Shown piece by piece: positions 13,047-24,994 of a DNA stretch of 64,000 nucleotides. The DNA comes from Whalleya microplaca (Eukaryota > Ascomycota > Sordariomycetes > Xylariales > Xylariaceae). Where the stretch lies: NCBI GenBank assembly GCA_022497155.1, contig MU385732.1, positions 558,001 to 622,000 on the forward strand, in the 5' to 3' direction. The notes under the pieces were generated by a model. The model was not told where the DNA came from. It did no database searches and saw only the letters and a list, made by a program, of their open reading frames with translations. Position numbers and translations under genes: made by a program. How positions within the stretch are numbered: position 1 is the first letter of the stretch; every line of letters begins with the position of its first letter.

Positions 13047-15506
13047 ATGGAGACCATTACAGTATCGAATGCATCCTCATATCAGTCTATTCGCACCGGA
13101 ATTTGGACTAATTGGTCTCGAGGTTCGACTTTCGGTGCAACCCTCACACTTCATCGACAAGAAGCTGATCTCCTTATCGCCTTCACTGCCTTTTTCATTG
13201 CATTTATTGGGTCCCGCTTTTGGAGGCTTTGTTGTTTAGTTATCCATCGATGCCATTCGTCTTCAGATCCACAAGGTACATTTTGCTACCAGCGTCAAGT
13301 GATCCTTCGTAACTCCTCGTCATCGGAAGCAGGTCTCTGGGAACTAACGAAGCTCCTTTGGACATGGCGTAGAACTGCTAAGGGCTTGTTTGCCGGTGTT
13401 TTTCCTTGTTTAGTGACAGCTGCAAGCTGCGTTGCCGCTTTTGTCGTTGCAGGTGGCTTTTCTTCTCGGATCTCGACTTCAGTTGGTAACGAGGTCCTTA
13501 TGGATGGTGCTAATTGTGGCTATCTTGGTAATGATGGTAGCCTTGGGGCCCTTTTTTCAATCACTGTGTCTGCGGCAAAGCGAGTCACGGCATCCCTAAA
13601 CTACTTGCAAGAATGTTACTCGTCAGATGGTTCTGGAACACTTGGTTGCGATCTCTACACCCTGAGGCGGCTACCTACTGTGAAGAATAGTACGGCAGCC
13701 TGTCCATTCCCAGGCAACATATGTCGGAGCAACTCTTCCAATCTGGTCCTCGATTCTGGCCTCATCAATAGTCATGATCATCTAGGAATCAACTTTCCAA
13801 GCTCAGAGAGGATACTGTGGCGAAAAGTACTATCTTGTGCCCCTCTGGTAACTACTGGATACTCTAGTAACTACTCGAATGCTTATGGGAATTACACAAG
13901 ATACTATTATGGACCACCAGGCCCTCTCGCTCATTCCGTCAATAACTTTTCCTATGAGACCATGGACATAGAATCCCAGTACAGATACGAGAGTACCGGT
14001 GAGGACGGCGACATAATTTATACTGGTAGAACTTACGTCATATCGTAAGCCCACTTATTTCCTTTCAAACAACTCTTTTCATCGACTTTAGCTTACTTCT
14101 GGATTCATCATTAGGAGCGAGAGTGTATCTGTCGTTGACGGTCAGATTCATAACCAGTCTATTACGCCGATCCCTGAACTCACTAGGACAGATGGAGATC
14201 TAACTCTGCTCTTCTTATCTGGTAATGGAGTCCTTTTCTCGGAGCCACTCGATGACGATTGGTACCGCGCTATCATTCCATTTGGCACCCTATTCCAAAG
14301 TAATTCCGAGGGCGAGGCACCCATATATGCCATGGCCGAGGCAGCTTCGCCAATGGGATGCATTGAACAATTTCAATGGTGTAGTTCATCAGCAACCGAA
14401 TGTGGACCATTGGCCAGCGCTTCTGATGCTTATAGAGGAGCTGCAGAGAAGTTTGGAACCACGATAGAAGCAGCAAGAAACCCAAATGAGTTGAATAGCT
14501 CTTCAACAGCAAGTCACTTTGATTGGATTCATCGAGTAGTGGGCCAAGCTCATGGAGACCTAGCAACTGTGCTCGGTACTCTGAACTCGCAATCACTTGC
14601 ATCTCAACAAAGTCTGACTGCCTCATTGCAAGGGCCTCTCCCTACCAACCAGTGGCTTATGGGAAACGGCGCTAGCGACTGTTCAAGCAGCAGTCGTCGA
14701 TGCTGTTTCTGGGACAACTGATCCAGCTTTGACACATCTAAATGTTCGCCCATTAAACCAATATCAGCGTGATATGTGTTATAATCAGGTTCGTACTATG
14801 GCCCACCTTCAAGCTAGGGATGATTTATCTATAGACCTGGCTGGGTCCGTTCGTCCTATCATAATCATTCAAAACTAATTAAATTCAATTACAGAAAATA
14901 CGGAGCAGTGATTATGGATCATTCAGCCTCTTCTGGCTCCTCTTTACATATATTTTGGGGGCCTTGGTTATAGCTGTATCTTATTCAGCGGAGCCAATAC
15001 TAGCTTGCCTATATGAACGGCGGAAATATAAGGAATATAGCCACTTGGAATGGGTGACAAACGCCACACTTCAGCTCCAGCGCCTCGCAAACGAAGATCC
15101 AGACTCCAAGGTTTGGTCTTGTTGCATAGAAGATGTCCCTGTCACTCAACCTGGCGTTCAACTGGGTCGCCTCGACTTGCGAGACCCTAATCACCCTAAG
15201 ATTTTCCCTCCACATATGGCAGACAGTGTAGATGAAGAGGAACGATCTACCCTCAGAGAATCGGCAGCAAATTCGAGTGATGACCCTCAGAATCTAAACA
15301 GAACCTCGGTGTCTGACCACGATGACTCTCCGTCAACTGATATCGAGATGGTACAAGCGAATTCTAACCGCAGTAATATCACCTTGGATCAACCACGCGC
15401 CGCAAGCCTAGATTCCCTGTCTCAGTCGCCAGAAGGAGTATCCTCCCTACATCACATAGAAGCAAATGAGCCCCAGAGAGACAATGCAGGTACTACATCT
15501 GCTTAG
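13047..15506 (+). CDS. Fungal multi-pass membrane protein family, with apparent frameshift
   Basis: Start chosen at the CCATGG at 13047. Exons: 13047-14044, 14115-14788 and 14895-15506, with introns 14045-14114 (GTAAGC...TAG) and 14789-14894 (GTTCGT...CAG). Hydrophobic segments lie near residues 50-75 (LLIAFTAFFIAFIG), at LVTAASCVAAFVVAGG, and near the end (LFWLLFTYILGALVIAV). Between the second and last segments is a long Cys- and Asn-glycosylation-rich region, probably extracellular or lumenal; the tail is acidic, Ser-rich and probably cytosolic. I recognise the layout as a large family of uncharacterised fungal membrane proteins but can give no function. In exon 2 the good reading frame changes by one base at about 14653-14660, just after QGPLPTNQW; the old frame stops at 14721. 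No consensus intron explains the shift, so this is a mutation (pseudogene) or a sequence error. A mutated partial copy lies at 16045-16262. Confidence 0.7.
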
Positions 15507-15713
15507 TCTGAATCCCACAACGCAAGTAAAAGTTGGGGGTGGGGGGTGCGGGGTTAGATTGAAAATTGCGTTATATAATAGACTATGGGATATCACTCCG
15601 AAGAATGTTATTCAGTTTAGGAGAATATCTGGAAACTAAGTGCATGCTGACGGATAATGTAAAGAACGAGACTAGTAATCATGATATAGAATTATGTCAT
15701 TAAATAGACCATA

Positions 15714-16033
15714 CTTGCTACGGCTATTTCGCCTCATGCCCGGAGGGCGTTGCGTGTTACCTAGGGAAAAACTCCAGTAATATAAAGATTCCGATATAAA
15801 TCCGCTACGATCCTTAATGCCATTGGATTGAGGTAGTTTCGTTAAGTACTTAACATACTTTGTTGTTTTACATATGTTACAGTGTGTAGCAAAAGTACTT
15901 CGACTTATATAATGAGCTATACTGAAAGTTGAGTCACTTTGATACTCGACTGATATATTAAATTACTAGGTCCTCCCCCCTAATTAAAGCGCAACGCCCT
16001 CTAGGCGTGAGGAGGCGAAATAGCCATAGCAAG
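15714..16033. mobile_element. 320-bp terminal-inverted-repeat element (MITE-like)
   Basis: The left end (15714-15755) and the reverse complement of the right end (about 15990-16033) share CTTGCTA(C/T)GGCTATTTCGCC, then, after a small indel, GAGGGCGTTGCG. This gives terminal inverted repeats of about 42 bp. There is no coding capacity inside. Flanking dinucleotides are TA on the left and CA on the right, so a TA target duplication typical of Tc1/mariner-type elements is possible but not proven. It sits between the membrane-protein gene and its degenerate copy. Confidence 0.75.
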
Positions 16034-16044
16034 CACCTATTTTG

Positions 16045-16262
16045 AAGGACTATACAGCAGTCTGTCCATTCGCAATAAATGTATTAAAGCAACTCTTCCA
16101 ATATATCTCTTAGTTCTAACCTTATCAATAGTCATAATCATCTATGAACTAATTGCCATCCCAACAGCGTACTGTGGCGAAAAGGACTATCTTGCGCACT
16201 GCTGGTAACTATTACTCGAACGCTTATGGGAATTACACCTGGCACTATTATGGACAGCCAAA
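16045..16262 (+). pseudogene. Degenerate copy of part of the upstream membrane-protein gene
   Basis: This stretch aligns to about 13683-13917 of the neighbouring membrane-protein gene. Shared blocks include AGCAACTCTTCCAAT, ATCAATAGTCAT, ACTGTGGCGAAAA, GGTAACTA and GCTTATGGGAATTACAC. Many differences are C-to-T or G-to-A relative to the gene, several in CpA/TpG context (CTCATC to CTTATC, CATGAT to CATAAT), with small indels as well. The frame is broken and no protein can be made. The pattern fits a duplicate hit by RIP and then drifting. Confidence 0.82.
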
Positions 16263-16339
16263 GATAAGGGACTCAACGAAGTTATTATTACGTTTATTTT
16301 AATTTATTTTCCACCGTTGTCTTTAGCATTTTATTAATA

Positions 16340-16715
16340 TCAAGTATCAACCTTTCCCCTTTTTTTGCTTTTCTTATCTTTCCGTTTACTCATTTGATAT
16401 TCATCTCGCCCTGCTTTCTTCCCATACTTATGATCATATAAATCAATCTGTTCCTTTATTTTTGTTGCACGGCTTTTGTCGATCTCCGGACCTTGGGTGC
16501 CCATGTTTCTCTTAATCAAATCACCTTGTACGGGATTATTCTTGTCATGCAGATAGCTATGAAGCAAGTAATTACTATAGCTATTGCTAACTCTCTCCAG
16601 TTTCATTAGCGGTGTGAATCCCTTCGAGAAAACAATGCTATGAAAGAAGGTATAATAAAGCTTACCTTGCCGCACATGTGCCTTGCACATCTTTCTGTAA
16701 CGCATTTGAATCCAT
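16340..16715 (-). CDS. Possible small spliced gene, 94-aa Lys-rich protein
   Basis: A two-exon model reads 16666-16715 joined to 16340-16574. The intron 16575-16665 (91 bp) starts GTAAGC, has a CTAAT branch-like motif and ends CTATAG; the join stays in frame and gives 94 residues. The start context is CACAATGG. The protein is hydrophilic, has no signal peptide or membrane segment, and ends in a basic cluster (SKRKDKKSKKRGK) that could act as a nuclear signal. I do not recognise a family. An unspliced frame of 121 residues also exists. It lies next to mutated repeat DNA, so it may be a leftover rather than a gene. The model rests only on splice logic and composition. Confidence 0.38.
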
Positions 16716-18221
16716 TGTGATAGCAGCAGTGTCGATGAAGATAATAGGTATAGTCTTAGTCTTTGTCAGGGTTATTTGTTCCTTTTCTATACGTAAAGCT
16801 TACTCACAAAACAACCTTTCAGTTAAGCTTCTTGTGCAACAATTATGTTGTTTTGCTGCCTCATACGTCCACCTTATGAGAGTCTTGATCATCACTATTA
16901 CGGTTTAGTGAGTGCTGGGATGGATTACTAATTCAGGCTGGGACGTTGTTTCAGGGAAAAGCATGTGGAATGATAATGCACAGCTCTTTGGCCTGATCAC
17001 AAAACTATTGTTGATTACCTAGGTATTTATAAATATAACAAACGAGCATCGGATAAAAAAGAGACGATATACTTATGTAACGATATGAATGGAATTTAGA
17101 AGCTATAGTGCCTGCCAGCCTTAAGGAGAAATCTCCTGAAGCATGAATACCGATCTACTCAAATCTAACTGCTTCAAGTTTTTCTTTTGGATTTTTGATG
17201 CTTGATTGCAGTCAAAATTTCTTTCCAACTCGAACGAATTTACCAGCAGGTCTTTTTCTAGAGACAAAGTGCTTCACCTAAAAGAAAACAACTCGTACCA
17301 GGCTTTGACTACGGACTGCACAATACCTTAGTGCCCGTTTATCTACATCTATCTTGTCTAGAGAAACAAAATTCCCATTCCAGATAGAAAGGACTATTAA
17401 TAGTAGATATAAAATCTCAATCCAAGGTTTTCGAGGAACATGTGCTTGGCATCATACACACATAAGGGTGTTCTAGATTTTCCTACCAATTTCCTCGGCC
17501 ACAATGGGTGACTATAGAATTCCGCCATAGGCGTTGAACACTTGAACTGCAATTAATTGAGACTGTAGCGCATTCGGTTGTGGGGGACAGAGTTTGAGAT
17601 CGGTTAATTTCAAAACAGTTTGCATAAGCCGACCAAGGAGAAGCAAGAATCAAGAGTGGTGTTGCTGACACTACATACTATGGTTGCATTCGGTTCTACG
17701 AAAGCTGCAGGGTCAATCCATCCAATGCGGTAACGAAGCCAAGCGACCATATGTTCAACCCCTGACAGTCACGATGGGGATTGGCTCGTTGGTTGTTTAG
17801 TGGTGCCATCTGACGTCGAATTCCGTGGCTTCAGATTGGTTTGAAGAAAACTGACCTCAATATGATTTGAATGAACCAATAGCAATCCGCGTTGCGTATT
17901 CCGCTGGCTTTAAGAAAGCCGAACTCAGTCTGAATTTACTGAACATTCCTCGTTCGTTGTCGCCCTGTGAAAGTTGGCCTATGACATCAAGTGGCCATAC
18001 AATTGCCTTTTGCCTCGATTGATTCACACTACATCTATATCCTATTGATATATAGAGGCTTTAGTTCGCGCCCTACTGCTGGTTGAGCTGGTGCGTTTAT
18101 TGGGTCGTCAGTCTAATTTTAGTGTGTTAGGCAAGACAGCGTGACTCCATATCTCATTGCACCACCCGGTGTCTATTCCTAATATTGTTCTTTTACTATA
18201 AGTACGGCTTAAAACCGAGCC
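16716..18221. other. Intergenic region upstream of the C2H2-like gene
   Basis: About 1.5 kb with no supportable gene. It is AT-rich up to about 17450 and more balanced afterwards. The promoter of the downstream gene should lie in its right part. No repeat pair or structured RNA is evident. Confidence 0.55.
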
Positions 18222-20646
18222 ATGCAGTCATTGCGGGAGTCACTGGATATCCGAATTCAACGCTGGAAGGATTCTGGAGACATGCATTCAAACACGGGCA
18301 CTACGTCAAACACGGATTGCAAATCGACGATATTTTCTCGCTCCAACCCCGACTCAGCGAATTCACCTTGTTCCACCATTCCTCCGGATTCACGGGCCCA
18401 AAGTCCAGTTCGGTGTCAAACAACGACCATGAACAGAGGTTCTCGTAGGGTTGGACATGTGATAGAATCACCAACCCCAGAATGTCCTAAAGCCATATCA
18501 CCTGGTCACATAGAGCCATCGCAACCATACTGGATCAATGCAGCCACTTATGATACTCTTGACGCATCACGACACGACGCTAGCCCACCCGGAGCCTCAC
18601 GGCTTGATAAAAGCGGCACAGCCATGGATTACCAAGAAGACCCCGCTCCAACACCACAAAAAGCGCCGTCCGTGGAACTCGGGCGGGACCTCGAAGCAAT
18701 CGGTCTTATGTTCCAAGGGCTGTCAACCCCCATATCTTTCAAAACATATAGGAGCTCGAGCACCCCTGAAGGTCCTAATGAGGACGACATAGATCTTGAG
18801 ACATCGGCGGACGACTCATTGTCAAAATGGTTTATGATAAGCCTCAGTCAATTGTCACGACCATTCCCGGTCATCTGCGCTGCGGAACAATTCAAGAAAG
18901 AATGTGCTAGCATATTACAAGACGAAGGGTTCCTATCGGATGACCAAGATAGTGAACAGTTATCGGAAGATGACGACCGAGATTCCCAGTGTTCCCAGAT
19001 TGATCCATGCGATAATGAAGAGGGTAGCCGAAGCCGAACTACTGGTAGCTACCGACCACAGGCTAGCACGCCTGGCACCTCTAAATCCAACGAGAAAAAA
19101 CGGCTAAATAACGGGCAACTCAAATCATCCTCGTCTTCAGAACAATATGTCAAGACGAAGTCTACCGACAAAAGATGTCGGGATACAGGGCTAAGACTCA
19201 GCTGCCCCTACAGAAAACGAAACCCTATTCGCTTCAATGTTCGCGATCATCAAATATGTGCCAACCAGTCCCATGTTGATATGGCATCACTTAAGTAAGT
19301 AACCCACTAACTTTCATATCATAATTATGATCACAAATATAATGAAATATCACTCAGCGAGACTGAAAAAATTGCTCTCATTCGTTAGCTGTAATTATTT
19401 GCTAAGTACAGAAAATGTTCTCCAACCATACAAATTTACCGCTTGATGAGAATGAGAACGAACCATCGTGACTAATTTCTAATAGGAAGCACGTTCGTTG
19501 GAAGCACTTCAAATCCAACTCGGATCGAAATACATGCCCTCGGTGCCGACAACCCGTCAAAGCTAATGAACTATTTTCGCACCTTACTCGGTGTACCGAG
19601 CCCCCGCCATCGCCACAAATGATTCCCCAGCAGGACGACCCTGAGGATGGAATCGACGAAAGAATCGAATCTCAGTTGACAAGCCGGGATAGCGACCAAA
19701 AGGTTGGGGACTGGAAAGTCATGTATAAAATCTTGTTTCCAGAGGATCAGATAATCCCTGAACCTGGTACGTTTCCCCTATGATGGCCAAAACTAGTAAG
19801 ACTAAGCCAGCAACAGACTTTGAGCCGGTTGTAGAAGACTATGAAGCGTTTGAGGAATTCGAACGTCGTCAACTATCGATGAACAATGACTTCCAGGGAC
19901 TTATGTCTCGATACGGTTCTAAATTAAGTAATGAGGAACGTAGCTGTCTTGCCGCGGGTTGTATAGAGCTCATCCAGAACAATCTGGAAGGTATTCTACG
20001 GAGTCCAGGGCTTGCTATCCGAGACTTACAAATGCTGCCAAGTCATGGCGGTTCCCACAAGAAGAAGCGTCGGTCTCTTGAAAGCGATTTCGTTCATGTT
20101 CCGACAGAGGTGAATGAAGGGCAAGATGACTTATTTGGCTCTAGTTTTGTTGAAGTTTCAGGAAGTACTCTGGAATGCGTACCCACGGATACCACCAAAG
20201 GCAAAGGTCAGAGTGTGCCACAAGCTGCTTTGCACAATCTTCAGAATAATACTCTTTCGGCATATCACCCAGATTCGCAACCTAAGGCATCTGCGGGCGA
20301 CCAGGAATATCCAGCCGACGGGTTCAACTACCAGCGCCTTGAGCCTCAGCCAATTTTTCAACACATGGGCACGTCTGCCATTGGTGAGGGTTCTTTCAAC
20401 CAGTCAATGTCACCTGACTATTGGCTGCGAAGACCTCAAGAGGAGGGCCAAGTTTCCTTGTCGTATCGACCGGCAATGTCCCTGCCTGACAACAACCCTG
20501 CACCAACAATGGACAATATCGAGACAGCTCAAGATTTATCATGGATCTCAAATATTGAATACCCTTCCGATCCCCACAGTACCAATGAGCCATGGGATCC
20601 GCTGGCATTATTCTGTGGAACGTCGAACTTCGACAGCCCTCACTGA
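18222..20646 (+). CDS. Fungal protein with degenerate C2H2-type Cys/His region
   Basis: Three exons, 18222-19294, 19486-19766 and 19817-20646, giving 727 residues. Introns are 191 bp (GTAAGT...TAG) and 50 bp (GTACGT...CAG). The N-terminal 300 residues are Ser/Pro-rich and low complexity. The conserved core reads LSCPYRKRNP, then a second Cys/His unit TCPRCRQPVKANELFSHLTRC, then the signature VMYKILFPEDQIIPEP. That order (CPxYKR-NP, CPRC...H, W..VY+ILFP+D) is a widespread ascomycete family usually annotated only as C2H2-type domain protein; its molecular role is unknown, and a nuclear or regulatory role is guesswork. The His-rich part of the first finger normally seen in the family looks shortened here, around the exon 1/2 junction. 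The C-terminal 280 residues are acidic and unstructured. Confidence 0.85.
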
Positions 20647-21449
20647 GTCCTGAAAAGGCAATGGAAGTTGGATTATGATATAATGAATGTGTCTCTCCTC
20701 CAGTTGCTGCTTTTATTTCTCTAGTTATTTTATATCTTTCGCCTAAGCTTATTTTTCACGTTCATTGCCAGAGTATTTGTCACAGGATGCAATGGTAAGG
20801 TTCTGACATAGGGGTCCAGTATACCGTATACTGTATAGGAAACGAGAAAAAATGGCCAAGGAAAGGGTTTACGAAAGTGCAGCTGAGGTGTGCATACAAG
20901 TTTGGTATTCAGGAAGGCAAAGCTTTTCGGCACAGATCGTGCTCGTGGACTGGCTAGGCTGAATCACGGTTACAAGTGTTTATACTCTCCTCTCTCTAGA
21001 AACGAATAGCAATACAAAAGTGATATTTCCCATTATACATTGACTTGTATGCTTAAACCTTCAGATTGTCATATTACGGATGCAATTTCTATATGTTATT
21101 TTATGATTTAAATATAAGCTGTCCATTCATTCATAATTTCAAGTGTATATATATTCATCAATGAAAATCTTTTATCACTTTAATTTAGAAGTTTCTTTTT
21201 ATTAATATGTTTATGTTACCTCGAAGCTAATCAAACACACAAACTGTTGGTATAGAGCCTTGTATACTCGCTGCTGATGACCAGGTATCCCCATGCTTGA
21301 CTATCAGGAGTCAAATCTACCTCTCGCAATCCAAATGGAGATTAACGAGGACCACTTGGCCATGTACTTGTTCTCATGCCACATGGAACCCATCGTTACA
21401 TTCATATACAAGCTGTACCCTGGGTATTAGTAAAGATGCATGGGGCATG

Positions 21450-21481
<32 letters not shown>

Positions 21482-24400
21482 GTGCTCTCATCTTGATCCG
21501 CTAAGACCACAAGTGCCCACTCGCCGCACGACCGCGCTCACCGACCGCAGCAGTCAACATCACCTGATCGGCACCGCCGATTAGGCCGACGGGAATACTC
21601 ATCAACCATCTCCGGATACAGCGGCGCCCTATATGTTGGTCAGTCAGTTATACGTGTCGTTAAGAATCGGGCCTCACCAACGAGCATCTCCATCGCCTGC
21701 CCGAATAATTCATAACCACCTAACAGTGGAAGCCATATTTTACACACCTACCTACCTACAACAGACCCGGTCGTCAGATGACCCTCGTCGTCCGAAATTG
21801 CGGCTCGTAAAGGGACGCAAGGGGTGGCCTTACAGGCCTTCTCCCTCGAGGCTCCCTGGTCGGCGTTCGCCCGGGAGCAGCGCGTCCCGGCGGGCTGGGT
21901 CCGAACTCCACTCCACCGTTCGTTGGAAAAAAAGGGGGCGGTGCCCAACTACCCTGCACCATGCACGGGACTTGCAAAGAGCGCCGGGGGTGCCGCGGTG
22001 CCGGGAAGCCAGACAGAGGGGCAGGTGGGCAGGAGCGCACGAATCACCTCCCGAGCGCGACGATGACTGGCAGCTCTTGGCCTGCAGGATCTCCGATCTG
22101 GTGGTGAGGTAGAAAGGGGCTCGGCTGTTCGCCGATGTGCTATAGTAGGGAGGGGAGGCTCTATATCGAGAGATGATGGGCAGGGCAGAGTTCGGCGACC
22201 TCGCTCCGAGGCCCCCCGCCGCGGCGGTATGGCCTCTGACTCGCCCAACGGGAGCCGGACATGCCTCGTTTGGGGAGACACGCCCGAAAATAGCGGTGAA
22301 TTGCACTTTGGCACTTTGTGACTCGGTAGCCAACCAGAGGGCAGCGCACGCCCGATCTACGTGCTCTCGTCTGCGCCGTCGGTCTGCATGGCATAAGTTA
22401 GATGCCATGTAGATATACCTACCTACATGCCTCTACCGAAACTCCAACTGATACATATGGTGAAGATGTAATGCCGACTACCGTTACGGATGTGCTGTTG
22501 GTTGGTAATCTGTGACCGACCAAACATACATTCCTTCACATCGGGCCGTTCTCATCGGCTTCGCAATGCTTGTCGGCTGGGACTCGCAACGGTCCAATCA
22601 TGGATAGGGAGCAGCTCACAGGCATACCCTGCCCAGTGGCACATCGATTTCCAACATGGGTTGCAGGGATACCGATCCGTCAGCGCGGACCTGCGAACGA
22701 GCAAGTGGTCCCCCGAAGCACAGAACGCCTCCAAAAGAGCGACGAACTTGGGCTCCACATTCCCATTCTGCTGGTCGACTACGATTTGTCCTTCCCAGAC
22801 GTGCGTACTATGTATGTAGGCAACCCGTAGGGCTGAGTCAGATCCGGGGGTGGCATGGGACCCGGCTCCTGTGCGTACTACGTACATACATGCCCACATA
22901 CCTAATGCCAATAATGAAGTATTAATGGTCCGGTGCTATAATACAGCAGCACAGCCCAGGAAAGAAAAAAAAACCTCGTTGGACAGCAGCTGTCACAAAT
23001 GACATGTACGTAGCTAGCGCCGCCGCCACGTTGGGCGCCAGGCCTCTGGAATGGACATGCTGTGCGTGTGTATGTATGCTGTGCGTGATCCGGCATATGC
23101 TATAGGCGGCGGTCTGGAATGGTCGATCGCTTATCGTCTGCCGAATAGACGACGAGACGGGAACAAAAAGCCCCCCGGTAGGTGAGGACCAGTAGGGCCA
23201 GGCGTTGCTGCATGCAGAGATGACCAATGAAGAACGGAGGCTGTCTATTCGACAGTGGGAAGAATTTAAGTTAGGTAATGGGTGATCATGGGTTGCTTTG
23301 GTGAAGGTTCCTAAATTTGCGGTTTCTAACAACGTAGTGGAACCAGGCAGCCTTGCGAAATACCTAGTACTACTCTCCTACGCTACACTGCCTTAAAGGT
23401 GTCAAACTGTCAAACTGTAATACGTCAATTGGAGTAATATAGTTGGTGGTCAAGTTGTTCCCAAGTCCCTGGCTGAGCATCAGGTACTTGGTATTCCCTT
23501 CGCTTTCTGTCTATGGGATTGTTAATGGTCGTAAGTACGTATAGAGGCCGGAGACAAACGGATGTTTGTGTTGTTGACGACGTAGGCAATTAAGAAGTAT
23601 AGTGACGCGTATTGCCCACTGCCCTCGTGGACATAACATTGAATCACTAGTAAAACTTAATAGGAAACCTTCCCAAGCGCGGTCGTCGTTTCTCATGTGT
23701 CAAGATCTACTCCCGGGGACATGTGTGAACTGAAAAAACAACTTACAGGTTCACTATGAGAAAACCTTGTTGATATTATCCTGCTGCGTGTCAATGCATT
23801 TGCTCCGGCGCAACTCCCTTTGTAAACTGACAATACACATGTTGGTTGGTAAAGGCCATGGAAAGATGGCCTACATGAACAAATTCCGTCATCCCTGATA
23901 ATGCAAATTGGCCCCCTATCCGACAGAACAAGAACATGAAACAGACTGCCTCCCCAACCCAATCAATGAGTAGAGTCTAGCCGCCTGTAGCTGAACCTAA
24001 TCGATCCAGGCGAAAACACAAATTTACCCCAGCCAGAAAGATGATAGCAATACTTGACAAACAGTACCGAAGAAAAGGGGAAAAAAGAACTCCTCCAATG
24101 CTGCCGAAGTGTGTCGCATCCAATATCTCCCTATCAAGGTGACATCGAAACAGTAGCGGGGGAGGAAAAACAAAGGCACAGTAGAAGATGATTAGAGGAA
24201 ACCTATCCTTCCGAATTAGAAAAGAATACCCTCGCCATTTATGCATTACCATGATTACTGCGTAGTCATAGTACTTCAACATAGAGTGACAACCAATATA
24301 TCCTCCAACCCGATTAAGTACGTAGAGACCGCTCATCTCCATTCCCCCATGGGTGATGCTATGTAATTAAACAAAAAAGAAAAGTATAAACAACGCTCCT

Positions 24401-24994
24401 ATTGAGGCATGTTGGTGTTTGTGCCATTCCCATAATTGTACATACTGGAGGGTCGAATGGCGAACACGGCCTACAGGTAGCTATTGGTTATCAATAAACT
24501 GATCCTAGACGGATCCGCAGAAAGCGAACGAAGTAAGACGGCGAAGACCCCGATGGTATCATGTAAATGTGCAGATTAGTGCTGTCCGAAAACCCGAGTT
24601 TCGGAAAAGAACGATCGGCTGACCGCTGCATCGAGACCGAGACAGCGTAACGCGCAAAACAATACAACCAACCAGTCCCTATGCTGCCGGAATGAACGTG
24701 AAACTGACAAAAATTCCCTGGGATATGCGATGAAAGACCATTCTCCGACTCCTCTATTACCAGCCCAGGCCAAATAGTGCAAGCAGGGATATAAGCCACA
24801 CTAAAAGCAGAAAACCGTCCCGATGGTCTGAATGCTGGATGATAGTGGCCAGTCTGAAGTCCACCGCCAAAAATGTATGCGTCGTGTAGAAAAAAGTCAG
24901 GCACAGATGACGAGTTTCGACAAGAACTAGCTTGCTATGTCGCAGAAGCTCGAGGGGGGACTCTTCTCCCTTCGGTCAGAAGATCTCCCTCCAA
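20647..24994. other. Intergenic region, convergent
   Basis: About 4.3 kb between the 3' ends of two converging genes. It holds a TTAC microsatellite (21450-21481) and a GC-rich block at about 21850-22330 with overlapping frames on both strands but no recognisable protein. The last few hundred bases may be the 3' untranslated region of the RSC7-like gene. No RNA gene was recognised. Confidence 0.55.
21450..21481. repeat. (TTAC)n microsatellite
   Basis: About eight perfect copies of a TTAC tetranucleotide lie in tandem in intergenic DNA. Confidence 0.92.

Noticed and set aside
21633..22408. Several overlapping frames of 80-190 codons on both strands in a GC-rich block
   Set aside because: High GC content removes stop codons in all frames. 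The predicted proteins are Arg/Pro/Ala-rich on both strands, with no motif.
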